From the NCBI RefSeq assembly GCF_030056665.1, contig NZ_JASHIG010000026.1: a DNA stretch of 64,000 nucleotides, one strand, 5' to 3'. A program made the translations under genes and the position numbers. Positions 18,474 to 28,027 of the stretch are shown here, piece by piece; the stretch's first letter is position 1; each line of letters opens with the position of its first letter. Origin of the DNA: Flectobacillus roseus (GTDB lineage Bacteria > Bacteroidota > Bacteroidia > Cytophagales > Spirosomataceae). The notes under the pieces were generated by a model. It did not search any database. It was not told the DNA's origin and was given only the letters and a program-made list of their open reading frames with translations.

Positions 18474-18770
18474 AATAATTATTCTTCTGATGTATGATTT
18501 TGCATTAGACTGGAATTGCTGTGCCTTTACTTTTCGGAAAGTATTGTGTACAATGATTATGGAGAATTTTATTTTATCTAATCAAACTTTCAATCCCAAA
18601 AGTTGTAGCTGTTGAATAAAAAATAGTCGTTGTCTATTCATAAAAAATAAATACCCACATCGAGTGTCCTTACGCGACAGTCGATGGAAAAAGTATTGCC
18701 TTTTGTGAAACACAATCACGATTTTCCTCCTACAAGTGGATTGAAAACCTCCTTTCAACTCGCTATCAAC

Positions 18771-20996
18771 ATGAAATTCAAATATTACCTATATGTATGT
18801 TTTACTTTGTTCATTAGTGAATCATGCTATCTAGCCTCAAGCTCAAATGACCAAATGGTAGAGTATTTATCGGCTGCCTATGATAGAAATTTTGTTAAAG
18901 AAAATTCTTTTTGCCCAGAGGCTGAGTTTGTCTTCTTTGATTCGCTTTCGACCAAGCACCCCGATCCTGCTATGAGGTTACAAGCTAGCTTCTTTAAAGC
19001 CAATGGTTTTCTGAAAATGGGACAGGAAAAAGAAGCAGTAAATGCTTTTGAGAAAATCTTATATGCTGTATCCGAGGATCATCGACATTATTCTGAGATA
19101 CTCAAAAGCTATGCGGTAGCATACTTACGAATGGGCGAGCGCCAAAATTGTATCAGTAATCATTCGGCAGAATCATGTATTTTACCTATTAAAAATGCAG
19201 GAGTTCATCAGAATAAAACGGGTTCACAAAAGGCAGTCGAAATTTATGCGAAACTACTTGAGCAAAATCCCAAGGATTACGAATCTATGTGGCTGTTGAA
19301 CATTGCCTACATGACCTTGGGAGATTATCCCTACAAAGTACCCAAGCAATGGTTAATTCCTAATTTGGATAAAGACAATTCAGGATATGAGGTAAAACCT
19401 TTCCAAGATATTGCCCCAAATTTGGGACTTAATAAACGAAATATGGCTGGTGGAACCATTATTGACGATTTTAATAATGATGGTTATCTGGATATCGTTA
19501 CTTCTGATTGGGGATTAAAGGGTGCTATGCACTATTTCCGCAACGATACCAAAGGCGGTTTTATGGATTGCTCCGTCATCTCTGATTTAGGACGTTTCAA
19601 AGGTGGTCTAAACATGATTCAGGCTGATTATAACAACGATGGCTTTTTGGACATTTTCGTGCTCAGAGGCGCATGGATGGGGAATTATGGTAGACAAGCC
19701 AATTCTTTACTCAGAAATAACGGCGACAATACCTTTACAGATGTAACCGTAGAAAGTGGACTTTTCTCAGAACATCCCACTCAGGCGGGCGTATGGCGAG
19801 ATTTTAATAATGACGGTTGGTTAGATTTGTTTATAGGTAATGAAACAGGGGGACTCAATGAATATAACCCTTGTGAGCTATATATCAGTAATAAAAACGG
19901 CACCTTTACCGAAGTTGCAACTATTGCCAAATGTCAAATTATAGATTTTGTCAAAGGTGTTAGTGCGGCCGATTACGACCATGATGGACTTCAGGATATT
20001 GTTATTTCGGGCATTGGAGGACGAAGAACCTTGTTAAAGAATACAGGAATAAAAAACAATATCCCTCAGTTTGAGGATGTTACTGAAAAATCAGGATTGA
20101 ACGATATACATATCAATACTTTCCCTGTTTGGTTTTGGGATTATGACAACGATGGCTGGCAAGACATTTTTGTTTGTGGTTATCAATTTGACACCTCGAT
20201 TCCGTATACAGCTGCTACCGAAGCTCTCGGTATTCCGAATCAGGCAAGTACCATGAATTTGTATCATAACAATCATGACGGAACGTTTACGAATGTGACA
20301 AAGGAAGCACATTTAGATAAATCCGTTTTTGCAATGGGTTCTAACTTTGGAGATATTGACAATGATGGTTATTTGGATATGTACTTAGGTACAGGCAACC
20401 CTGATTATAAATCCTTGGTTCCCAATCGACTTTTCAGAAATATGGGTAATGGAAAATTTGCCGATGTCACCGTTTCGGGAAGAGTTGGAAATTTGCAGAA
20501 AGGACATGGTGTTGCTATCAATGACCTTGATAATGATGGAGATAGCGATATTTTCATTGAAGTGGGAGGCGCATATATTGGCGATTCTTACAACAATTCG
20601 CTGTATTTGAACCCTGGGCAGAATAACAACCGATGGATAAACATACTGTTGGAAGGTACTACAACCAATCGTTCGGCGATTGGTTCGCACGTAAAAGTCA
20701 CCTTCCGAGAAAAAGGAATCAAAAGGGTTGTCTATCGTGATGTAAACTCTGGAGGAAGTTTTGGCGCATCTGCTTTGAGAAGAGAAATAGGTATTGGACA
20801 AAGTGATTTAATTGATGAGCTTGAAATTACTTGGGCTCAAACAGGCAAAAAGCAGGTTTTCAAAAATCTCAAACCTAATCAGTTTATCAAAATCAAAGAA
20901 GGAAATAATACTATTACCAAAGTACCTCTCAAAACGACTCCTTTTCCAAGTCAGTCTACAGAGATTCCTATTTGTAATACCAAAATGAGTCTTTAG
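18771..20996 (+). CDS. CRTAC1-type FG-GAP/ASPIC-UnbV repeat protein with TPR region
   Basis: 741 residues from ATG 18771, chosen over an in-frame ATG at 18684 because it gives a signal peptide (MKFKYYLYVCFTLFISESC, with a possible but weak lipid-attachment Cys19). Residues about 45-215 are TPR-like helices. Residues about 220-610 hold repeated FG-GAP/VCBS calcium-binding loops (DFNNDGYLDIV, DYNNDGFLDIF, DFNNDGWLDLF, DYDHDGLQDIV, DYDNDGWQDIF, DIDNDGYLDMY, DLDNDGDSDIF). The C-terminus is an ASPIC/UnbV domain (NRWINILLEG, GSHVKVTF, SGGSFGASALRREIGIGQ). Such proteins form seven-bladed propellers on the surface or in the periplasm. The cluster with AhpD-like proteins, a TonB receptor and DUF3179 is notable, but function is unknown. 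Confidence 0.9.
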   Translation: MKFKYYLYVCFTLFISESCYLASSSNDQMVEYLSAAYDRNFVKENSFCPEAEFVFFDSLSTKHPDPAMRLQASFFKANGFLKMGQEKEAVNAFEKILYAVSEDHRHYSEILKSYAVAYLRMGERQNCISNHSAESCILPIKNAGVHQNKTGSQKAVEIYAKLLEQNPKDYESMWLLNIAYMTLGDYPYKVPKQWLIPNLDKDNSGYEVKPFQDIAPNLGLNKRNMAGGTIIDDFNNDGYLDIVTSDWGLKGAMHYFRNDTKGGFMDCSVISDLGRFKGGLNMIQADYNNDGFLDIFVLRGAWMGNYGRQANSLLRNNGDNTFTDVTVESGLFSEHPTQAGVWRDFNNDGWLDLFIGNETGGLNEYNPCELYISNKNGTFTEVATIAKCQIIDFVKGVSAADYDHDGLQDIVISGIGGRRTLLKNTGIKNNIPQFEDVTEKSGLNDIHINTFPVWFWDYDNDGWQDIFVCGYQFDTSIPYTAATEALGIPNQASTMNLYHNNHDGTFTNVTKEAHLDKSVFAMGSNFGDIDNDGYLDMYLGTGNPDYKSLVPNRLFRNMGNGKFADVTVSGRVGNLQKGHGVAINDLDNDGDSDIFIEVGGAYIGDSYNNSLYLNPGQNNNRWINILLEGTTTNRSAIGSHVKVTFREKGIKRVVYRDVNSGGSFGASALRREIGIGQSDLIDELEITWAQTGKKQVFKNLKPNQFIKIKEGNNTITKVPLKTTPFPSQSTEIPICNTKMSL

Positions 20997-21001
20997 GAAA
21001 T

Positions 21002-21110
21002 ATTGCGGATATGGGATTGCTGATTTCGGATATATTGAAAAATACAGTTATTTTCTATAAAATAGAATTCAATAAAATATCCTAGATTTCCGCAATCCCA
21101 TATCCGCAAT
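21002..21110. repeat. Long inverted repeat after the CRTAC1-like gene
   Basis: A perfect 19-bp inverted repeat: 21002-21020 (ATTGCGGATATGGGATTGC) pairs with 21092-21110, separated by 71 bases. Related TTTCGGAT and CCGAAAT sequences extend the arms. It could end transcription of the upstream gene, or it may be a small degenerate mobile repeat; similar sequence occurs near 40253-40280 and 46656-46688. Confidence 0.55.
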
Positions 21111-21278
21111 CCGAAATAGTTGATTTTTGAAATCTATTCTAATTGATAGTACCTGATATCTGGTCAGAACAGCATCTTTTACCTACACTTTTCCATCAAT
21201 AGCCAAATTAATATAGCTACTGATGGAAAATCATGAAAGTTTCCCTCGTTTATTAGTATATTGTATGAAATAAATATT

Positions 21279-21286
21279 TATTTTTG
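21279..21286 (+). promoter_or_regulatory. Possible -7 element of the second 183-aa paralogue
   Basis: TATTTTTG matches TAnnTTTG and lies 31 bases before the TTG start at 21318, in sequence conserved with the first paralogue. Confidence 0.4.
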
Positions 21287-21317
21287 TTTTAAGAAGAAAA
21301 AACCTCAACTATATCCT

Positions 21318-21869
21318 TTGAAAAAAATCGTCAGCATTTCATTTCTCTGTCTGTTGCTATACAATATGTTTAGCACTGGCATTGTTTTGCTATGCTTTGA
21401 CAAGTCGATTCAAAAAGCTACGCCAATTACTCAAAATGACGAATGGTTAGAAATCAAAATGCCTATTGCTTTGCCCTACAGTAGCGATTTTGCCAATATT
21501 ACTTCTCATGAAGGTTTAATTGAATATCAGGGTGAGTTTTACAATATTATCGAACAACGTTATTCAAACGATACGCTTTATACCAAAATCAAAACCAATC
21601 ATAAGGCTAAACAAAAGTATCAATCTATTTCTGAAGAACTTAGTCAACAATTTTCTGACAATCATTCAGAAAAAAATTCGCCCTTAAAAAAGGCTTTAGA
21701 TTTATGCAAGCACTTATCATCTAACTACTTACCTCAAAAAGTAGGTCTGGAAAACAAATATCTTCATTTCATCGAAAGCAAAAAACAAAGTTTGTTCTAC
21801 TACTCTTATCTATATGCTCATCTATATACCTCAGGGATTTTTATGCCTCCCGAAATAGCTTCAGTTTAA
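21318..21869 (+). CDS. Unrecognised membrane-anchored protein, second of two paralogues
   Basis: 183 residues from the TTG at 21318 (alternative TTG 21261, same layout as the first paralogue). It has the same anchor (ISFLCLLLYNMFSTGIVLLC), the same central block (HEGLIEYQGEFYNIIEQRYSNDTLYTKIKTN) and ends MPPEIASV. Divergence is concentrated in the C-terminal 40 residues. The duplicated gene-plus-promoter brackets the CRTAC1-like gene, pointing to a local duplication. It lies upstream of the AhpD-like genes. Confidence 0.65.
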   Translation: MKKIVSISFLCLLLYNMFSTGIVLLCFDKSIQKATPITQNDEWLEIKMPIALPYSSDFANITSHEGLIEYQGEFYNIIEQRYSNDTLYTKIKTNHKAKQKYQSISEELSQQFSDNHSEKNSPLKKALDLCKHLSSNYLPQKVGLENKYLHFIESKKQSLFYYSYLYAHLYTSGIFMPPEIASV

Positions 21870-21910
21870 TGCAAGTACTCGTGCAAAATTTGATTTAAGT
21901 TGTGTGCTTT

Positions 21911-22018
21911 AGGCACTAGGCAACAGGCAAAGAGTGTTAATTTTTTTTTAAACCCATCGCCAAAAGCCGTTAACTGAAAGCCCAAAGCATAATCTTATAT
22001 TTTATTTTGCCCACTAAT
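21911..22018 (+). repeat. Dispersed intergenic repeat family 2, copy B
   Basis: Carries AGGCACTAGGCAACAGGCA, AGAGTGTTAA, AAAGCCGTTAACTGAAAGCC, AAAGCATAATCTTA and a TTTTATTTT tail in the same order as copy A at 6990. The preceding bases (CAAAATTTGATTTAAG) are shared with copy C on the minus strand near 45200. Confidence 0.65.
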
Positions 22019-22092
22019 TACCTTCCTTACGTATTGTCATTTACGTTAGGCTGCAATTGTATTGCCCAATCATTTTTAACTGAAGTAAAACC

Positions 22093-22635
22093 ATGTCATA
22101 TATCGCTTTACCAAATCCATCCTTGCCTGGTATTTCAGGACTTTTGGACTATAATAAAACCACTGCACAACCTTTACTCAATCTTGCCGAGGTATTATTG
22201 AGAGGCGAATCGACTCTTTCGAGTGGCGAAAGAGAGCTTATTGCTGCTCATGTATCTTATCTCAACAACTGTCACTTTTGTCATACTTCACATGCAGCAG
22301 CGGCAGTTGCGCATTTGAATTGTCATATTAGTGTCATGGACGACATCAAGAAAAACTTTGTTGAAACGCCCATTTCGCCAAAACTAAGAGCATTATTAGA
22401 CATTGCGGGAAAAGTACAAAAGGGAGGCAAGCACGTTTTACCAGAAGATATTGACATAGCCCGTGAAGCAGGTGCAAGCGACCGTGAACTGCATGATACT
22501 GTGCTAATTGCAGCTGCGTTTTGTATGTTCAATCGCTATGTAGATGGATTAGCCACTTGGGCGCCACAAGCCAATGAGGACTATCTGGAAATGGGTCAGA
22601 AAATGGCCTTTTTAGGCTATAACAGAGCAAGATAA
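22093..22635 (+). CDS. AhpD-like carboxymuconolactone-decarboxylase-family protein, copy 1
   Basis: 180 residues. The catalytic signature is complete: Glu47 in SGERELIA, then Cys60-HF-Cys63 and His67 in NNCHFCHTSHAAA, the AhpD pattern in which the CxxC pair reduces peroxides or disulphides with the help of Glu and His. A conserved DTVLIAAAFCMFNRYVDGLATW segment follows, typical of the peroxidase-related subgroup. No signal peptide, so cytoplasmic. Two paralogues lie nearby (22733 and 27412), arranged around a TonB receptor and an MFS transporter. The natural substrate is not known. Confidence 0.9.
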   Translation: MSYIALPNPSLPGISGLLDYNKTTAQPLLNLAEVLLRGESTLSSGERELIAAHVSYLNNCHFCHTSHAAAAVAHLNCHISVMDDIKKNFVETPISPKLRALLDIAGKVQKGGKHVLPEDIDIAREAGASDRELHDTVLIAAAFCMFNRYVDGLATWAPQANEDYLEMGQKMAFLGYNRAR

Positions 22636-22732
22636 ATCTTCGAACTCTGTCGTCATTTCTTCAATCGGTTGGTTAAATTTTCATTTAATCAACTAGATAT
22701 TTTTTTGTCTATCCCCAACAGAAATTACTATT

Positions 22733-23299
22733 ATGCCCCATATATCTTTACCCGAACATTTGCCAGGCATTACTGGCTTATTGGAATATAGCCAAGAAAC
22801 GGCTCAACCCATTCGAGATTTAACGCAACTGTTACTTCGCGGCGACAATACCCTATCACAAGGCGAAAGAGAGCTTATTGCCACCATCGTTTCACACCGA
22901 AATGGTTGTGTATTTTGTACTAATGCCCATACCGCTGCCACAGATTTGCTACTTGGAGAAACAGAAACTTGTGAAATCATGAAAGAGGATATTGACCAAA
23001 TGCCTGTGAGTGATAAAATGAAGGCTTTATTAAAAATTGCATCCCTTGTTCAAATCAGCGGAAAAGCCGTTACCCCCGAGTCAGTTGGACTAGCCAAGTC
23101 ATACGGTGCAACTGACGCCGAAATCCATGATACCGTGTTGATTGCAGCTTTATTCTGCCTTTATAACCGATATGTAGATGGTATGGCAACATTTACTCCC
23201 GACCCACAAAGTGGTTTTTATCAGCAACTTGGCGAGCGTATCGTTAATCACGGATATCAGCGCCTACCACAAGGTTATGACCATTTGAAAAAATCCTAA
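22733..23299 (+). CDS. AhpD-like carboxymuconolactone-decarboxylase-family protein, copy 2
   Basis: 188 residues starting MPHISLPEHLPGITGLLEYS, clearly homologous to copy 1. Active residues are Glu45, Cys59, Cys62 and His66 (HRNGCVFCTNAHTAA). It is the most divergent of the three copies in its C-terminus (TFTPDPQSGFYQQLGERIV). It ends 12 bases before the TonB-dependent receptor start, so the two are cotranscribed, which supports a link between redox chemistry and uptake of an outside ligand. Confidence 0.9.
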   Translation: MPHISLPEHLPGITGLLEYSQETAQPIRDLTQLLLRGDNTLSQGERELIATIVSHRNGCVFCTNAHTAATDLLLGETETCEIMKEDIDQMPVSDKMKALLKIASLVQISGKAVTPESVGLAKSYGATDAEIHDTVLIAALFCLYNRYVDGMATFTPDPQSGFYQQLGERIVNHGYQRLPQGYDHLKKS

Positions 23300-23311
23300 A
23301 TTTCTCTAGAC

Positions 23312-26077
23312 ATGAAAAAACATATATTAACTATATTCATTTTTATCAGTATCCTCACTCAAACCATAGCGCAAGTTGCAACAGTAACAGGTAAAATTAC
23401 AGATGCTCAAACGCAAAAGCCCATCCAAGGAGTTTCAATCAGAGTGAAAGGAAAACTTTCAGGTACGCAATCCAATGCAAATGGGAGCTTTAGTATAGCA
23501 CTAAAAATACCTGCCTCTGTTACTATTTCTATAATTGGTTATGAAGCTAAAACTGTTGATATTGCTAATAATCAATCTATTAATATTGCACTTTCTCCAG
23601 CAAATTCAGAGTTGGACCCTGTTGTAGTAACAGCTTCACGTGTTGAAGAACGAATTTTACGTTCGCCTGTTAGTATCGAAAAAATGGATATTCGTCAGGT
23701 ACAACAAACACCATCGGCAAACTACTACGATGGTTTGCAAAATATCAAATCCTTGGATATGGTTACGAGTAGTCTTACCTACAAACAAATCAATACCAGA
23801 GGATTTAATAGTACAGGAAACGGAAGATTTTTGCAGTTAGTCGACGGTATCGATAACCAACCCGCAGGCTTAGGTTTTGCGATGGGAAACCTATTTGGTC
23901 CACATGATTTGGACGTAGAAAGTGCTGAATTGATTGCAGGAGCTGCCTCAGCTTTATATGGTCCAATTGCTTTTAATGGTCTTCTTAACACCCGCACCAA
24001 AAACCCTTTTGATTACCAAGGACTCAGCATTCAAACGAAATTTGGTCTCAATCACGTGAATGATGGGACAGGATTAGGTGCAAAACCCATGAGCGATTTG
24101 GCTTTACATTATGCCAAAGTTTTTAATAATAAATTTGCTTTCAAAATCAATGCTTCCTACCTCAGAGGTACCGATTGGTATGCCAATGACTATACAGATA
24201 TCGACCCAAATACACCAGCAGCGAGTCGTGGAGCAAACAACCCAGGTCGTAATGCCTTGAATATTTATGGTGATGAAGTGGCTCAAACCTTACCTAATAT
24301 TGGTAGAGTTTCAAGAACAGGTTATGAAGAAAAAGATTTGGCGACTTATGGAGTGTATAGTCTTAAACTGAATGGTGCTTTGCATTATCGCATTAATGAT
24401 AACCTTGAGGCCATTTACCAAATGAATTTTAATCAAGGAACCGCTCAGTACACAGGCAGTAACCGATTCGTTATCAATGATTTCCAGTTCATCCAGCATC
24501 GTCTCGAACTAAAAGGAAGTCAGTTTTATATCAGAGCTTATTCTAATCAAGAAATTTCTAACAATTCTTACAATACCCGTTCGCTGGGACAGCAAATCAA
24601 CCGTACTTGGGTGCGTGACTTGAGTGGAAACATCGTAACACCAGACAAAGCAGATGCTACTTGGTTTCAGCGTTATGCGGCAGCGTTTAATGGTACTATT
24701 AACGGCGTGACAGCGCAAAATGCCACACAAGCAAGAGCCTTTGCAGATCAAGGTAGACTACTCCCAGGCAAAGCAGCTTTTGACGAAGCACGAAGCCGTT
24801 TGATTCAAACCACAGGACTTTCAGGTGCGGGGATAAAGAGTAATTGTAGCTTAAAACACATTGAAGGACTTTATGATTTTAGTTCAGTGGTAAAAGTCTT
24901 CAATTTGCAAGTTGGAGGAAACTACAGAAAATACTATCTCGATACTGAAGGTACTCTATTTGACGACAAAGGCAAAAATCTCACCAATGATGAGTTTGGT
25001 TTGTTTACACAAGCCTCAAAAAGTCTTTTTCAAGATAAGTTAAAAGTAACTTTATCAGGAAGATATGACAAAAATCAAAACTTTGATGGTCAATTTACAC
25101 CAAGAGCATCTGCAGTATTTTCCCCAACAGAAAGACATAATTTTAGAGCTTCGTATCAAACTGGTTTCAGAAACCCAACTATTAGTGATCAATATATTAA
25201 GCTTGACGTAGGTCCAATCTTAATTCTAGGCGGAGCTCCAATCAATTCACAAGGAATGAATGTGTATGAAAACTCTTACACCGCCGCATCAGTGGGCGCC
25301 TTCGGTAGTGGATTTGGTGCCGATATGCAAAAAGGCGTTCCGTTTCCTACAGCTTTAGCCAATAATAAAGATAAACTAGTAAAATCAAATGTGCCTTATA
25401 TCAAACCTGAACGTGTACAAAGTATTGAAGTAGGGTATAAAGGATTATTGACTTCAAAATTACTTTTTGACATTAACTACTATTACAGTCAATACACAGA
25501 TTTTATCATCAACTCGGTAGTAATTAGACCCAATAGCCCTGTAACATTATCGGACGGAAGTGTAAATCCTGCGGCTGCCGCAGACATTTTGAATGGCAAT
25601 ATCAAGGCTTTTCAATTGTACACCAACGCCGCAGATAAAGTGTCTATTCAAGGCGTTACGGCAGGTTTGACATGGGCTTTACCTAAAAACTACCAATTAC
25701 ATGGCAATGCAACTTGGATAGATTTTAATATAATGGATGCTAATCCAAACAATATTCCTGCTTTCAATACGCCAACTTGGAAGAGCAATGTAACTTTTTC
25801 TAATCCAAAACTTACTGACAAATTAGGTTTTAGCGTGGCATGGCACTGGCAAACTGCATTCGATTGGTATGGGACATTTACAGAGTTGAGACCTGGAAGA
25901 ATAGGCGCTTATAATTTGTTAGATGCACAGGTAAGCTATACTGTTCCATCACTTAAAACAAAAATCAAATTGGGTGCTGCCAACTTGACGAATCAATATG
26001 TAGTTCAAGTTTACGGATCACCAGCCGTTGGAGGCATGTATTATATCAGCCTCAATTTTGACGAATTCTTAAGATAA
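23312..26077 (+). CDS. TonB-dependent receptor with carboxypeptidase-regulatory-like domain
   Basis: 921 residues: signal peptide (cleavage near TIAQV), a CarboxypepD_reg-like domain (VTGKITDAQTQKPIQGVSIR, about residues 24-100), a TonB-box-like region (DPVVVTASR), the plug (INTRGFNSTGNGRFLQLVDGID, then AELIAGAASALYGPIAFNGLLN) and a barrel ending NLTNQYVVQVYGSPAVGGMYYISLNFDEFLR. It lacks the SusC-specific motifs and has no SusD partner, so it more likely takes up a small ligand such as a metal chelate or another nutrient. It is followed by an MFS transporter after 27 bases. Confidence 0.93.
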   Translation: MKKHILTIFIFISILTQTIAQVATVTGKITDAQTQKPIQGVSIRVKGKLSGTQSNANGSFSIALKIPASVTISIIGYEAKTVDIANNQSINIALSPANSELDPVVVTASRVEERILRSPVSIEKMDIRQVQQTPSANYYDGLQNIKSLDMVTSSLTYKQINTRGFNSTGNGRFLQLVDGIDNQPAGLGFAMGNLFGPHDLDVESAELIAGAASALYGPIAFNGLLNTRTKNPFDYQGLSIQTKFGLNHVNDGTGLGAKPMSDLALHYAKVFNNKFAFKINASYLRGTDWYANDYTDIDPNTPAASRGANNPGRNALNIYGDEVAQTLPNIGRVSRTGYEEKDLATYGVYSLKLNGALHYRINDNLEAIYQMNFNQGTAQYTGSNRFVINDFQFIQHRLELKGSQFYIRAYSNQEISNNSYNTRSLGQQINRTWVRDLSGNIVTPDKADATWFQRYAAAFNGTINGVTAQNATQARAFADQGRLLPGKAAFDEARSRLIQTTGLSGAGIKSNCSLKHIEGLYDFSSVVKVFNLQVGGNYRKYYLDTEGTLFDDKGKNLTNDEFGLFTQASKSLFQDKLKVTLSGRYDKNQNFDGQFTPRASAVFSPTERHNFRASYQTGFRNPTISDQYIKLDVGPILILGGAPINSQGMNVYENSYTAASVGAFGSGFGADMQKGVPFPTALANNKDKLVKSNVPYIKPERVQSIEVGYKGLLTSKLLFDINYYYSQYTDFIINSVVIRPNSPVTLSDGSVNPAAAADILNGNIKAFQLYTNAADKVSIQGVTAGLTWALPKNYQLHGNATWIDFNIMDANPNNIPAFNTPTWKSNVTFSNPKLTDKLGFSVAWHWQTAFDWYGTFTELRPGRIGAYNLLDAQVSYTVPSLKTKIKLGAANLTNQYVVQVYGSPAVGGMYYISLNFDEFLR

Positions 26078-26104
26078 TAAGTGCTAAAACAACCTTACAA
26101 CTTT

Positions 26105-27328
26105 ATGAAATCAACTATTCACACAACCAAGGTTAAGTTGGCATTTACGCTTTGTATGCTGAGTTATTTATTAGGAGGATGTATTTCCACCATGATGTCG
26201 TCTTATTTGCCTGTTGCGTTGCCCGATTTACTGAACAGATTACTCGACGAACAAAAGCTCTCAGAATATGGAGCTTATATCAATGCCATATTTCTGTATG
26301 GCTGGATGTGTGGTGGCTTAACGATGGGCTTTGCCAGCGATAAAATTGGTCGAATTCCTAGCTTGAGTATCGTAACAGCACTTTGTGGCTTGGGAACCGT
26401 ATTTATTGTTTTTGTGAAAGACTGGTACGTTCTTCTTGCCTTACGCTTTATCTCAGGTGTTGGTGTTGGGGGAATCTTACTATTGACCACGGTCTATATT
26501 TCTGAAATATGGCCAGAAAAAAACCGACCTGTTATTTTGGGAGTTTTGGCTGTTTCATTTCCATTAGGAATCGTACTATCAGGCGGAATTACCCTTCTAT
26601 TTCCTTATTGGCATCAAGCTTTTTGGATTGGTCTTATCCCAATTGGTATCGCTATTTTGATGTTTGTCTTTTTACCAGAATCCCCAGAATGGCAAAAATC
26701 GCAAGGAAAAACAAAGAACATAACCCCAATAGAATCAATAGATTACCAGAAAAACCTTTGGACGGGAATACTTATTTTCGGAGCAGTACTTATTGGACTC
26801 TGGGGAATTTTCTCTTGGTTACCTACATGGGTACAAAGCTTATTAAGCAATGGTCAAAAAGGTCAACAAGAAAGAGGTATTGTCATGATGCTTTTGGGAA
26901 TTGGCGGAATCGTAGGTGGTATACTTTCTGGTTTTCTGATAAAGTCATTTGGATTCAAGAAAACGCTACTTGGTACTTTCTTAGGGTGCAGCAGTGTTTG
27001 TATGTTATTGTTTTTAACTAATCAGACCTTTAGTGGTATGGTCTATATCGAAACAGCCTTGTTATCGCTCTTTTTTGGCATTAGTCAGGGAGCATTGTCG
27101 AGCTTTATTCCTGCGCTTTTCCCCGCACAAGTCAGAGGATTCGCAACGGGATTATGCTTTAATATTGGGAGATTTTTTACCGCTACTGCCGTATTTTTTG
27201 TAGGAAGTTTAGTGTCAATACTTGGCGGCTTAGGGCAATCCCTCATGATATTCTCACTAGCGTTTGTTATAGCGTTTATCATGCTTTTACGTACAAAAAA
27301 TTTAGTAAGCGATTCGAAAATATTGTAA
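26105..27328 (+). CDS. MFS transporter
   Basis: 407 residues from ATG 26105; an in-frame GTG at 26081 would add eight residues but only four bases after the previous stop. Twelve predicted transmembrane helices. The MFS loop motif is GFASDKIGRIPSL between helices 2 and 3, and the first half ends with FLPESPEWQKSQ, as in the sugar/organic-anion transporter branch. It would move the ligand brought in by the TonB receptor across the inner membrane, or export a product; direction cannot be told. It sits between the receptor and the third AhpD-like gene. Confidence 0.92.
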   Translation: MKSTIHTTKVKLAFTLCMLSYLLGGCISTMMSSYLPVALPDLLNRLLDEQKLSEYGAYINAIFLYGWMCGGLTMGFASDKIGRIPSLSIVTALCGLGTVFIVFVKDWYVLLALRFISGVGVGGILLLTTVYISEIWPEKNRPVILGVLAVSFPLGIVLSGGITLLFPYWHQAFWIGLIPIGIAILMFVFLPESPEWQKSQGKTKNITPIESIDYQKNLWTGILIFGAVLIGLWGIFSWLPTWVQSLLSNGQKGQQERGIVMMLLGIGGIVGGILSGFLIKSFGFKKTLLGTFLGCSSVCMLLFLTNQTFSGMVYIETALLSLFFGISQGALSSFIPALFPAQVRGFATGLCFNIGRFFTATAVFFVGSLVSILGGLGQSLMIFSLAFVIAFIMLLRTKNLVSDSKIL

Positions 27329-27411
27329 TAATGAACTGTATGTAAACCTAGAGCGAGTCTATCGTGGGTTATAGACTCGCTGCTTTTCAAAATCATTTAA
27401 CACAAAGAAAC

Positions 27412-27981
27412 ATGGCATATATTAACATACCTTCTGAAGAACAATTGCCTGGTATTCGTGGTCTGATGGCGTTTAGTCCAGAAACAGCCAAACCGCTTAA
27501 TGCTTTAGCCGAAATCTTATTACGAGATACAAACAATAGTCTCTCTCAAGGCGAGCGAGAATTAATAGCAACGTATGTTTCCTATCTTAATAATTGCACT
27601 TTTTGTCAAATGGTACACGGTTCGGCAGCTCAATGCTACTTGGAAGATGACGGAACATTAATAGAACAGGTTAAAAAAGATATGTCTCACGCGCCAATTT
27701 CTGAGAAACTCAAATCTTTGCTCGTCATTGCAGCGGCTGTACAAAAAGGAGGAAAATTCGTAACAGAAAATCATATCCAATCGGCTAAAGAACATGGAGT
27801 TACTGATAAAGAAATTCATGATACTGTATTGATTGCAGCCGCTTTTTGTATGTTTAATAGATATGTAGACGGTTTAGGAACATGGGCACCTCAAGAGGCA
27901 AGTGCCTATCTCGACAGAGGACCAAGAATCAGAGACGAAGGATATGCTAATTTTGACCCAATTGCCTATATTAAGGGGTAG
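27412..27981 (+). CDS. AhpD-like carboxymuconolactone-decarboxylase-family protein, copy 3
   Basis: 189 residues from ATG 27412, chosen because it aligns with the starts of copies 1 and 2 (MAYINIPSEEQLPGIRGL). Active residues are Glu50, Cys62, Cys65 and His69 (NNCTFCQMVHGSA). It is closer to copy 1 than to copy 2 (shared DTVLIAAAFCMFNRYVDGLGTWAPQ). Followed after 46 bases by the DUF3179 gene. Confidence 0.9.
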   Translation: MAYINIPSEEQLPGIRGLMAFSPETAKPLNALAEILLRDTNNSLSQGERELIATYVSYLNNCTFCQMVHGSAAQCYLEDDGTLIEQVKKDMSHAPISEKLKSLLVIAAAVQKGGKFVTENHIQSAKEHGVTDKEIHDTVLIAAAFCMFNRYVDGLGTWAPQEASAYLDRGPRIRDEGYANFDPIAYIKG

Positions 27982-28027
27982 AACTCTTTTCAGACAAACT
28001 TATTAACCATCTATTTATCAAGCTATT

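Noticed and set aside
18684..18770. N-terminal extension of the CRTAC1-like protein
   Set aside because: The upstream residues are polar and would precede the signal peptide; the ATG at 18771 is a better start.
26509..27021. 170-codon open frame inside the MFS gene
   Set aside because: It runs in another frame of a clear 12-helix transporter and has an arginine/tryptophan-rich, non-protein-like composition.
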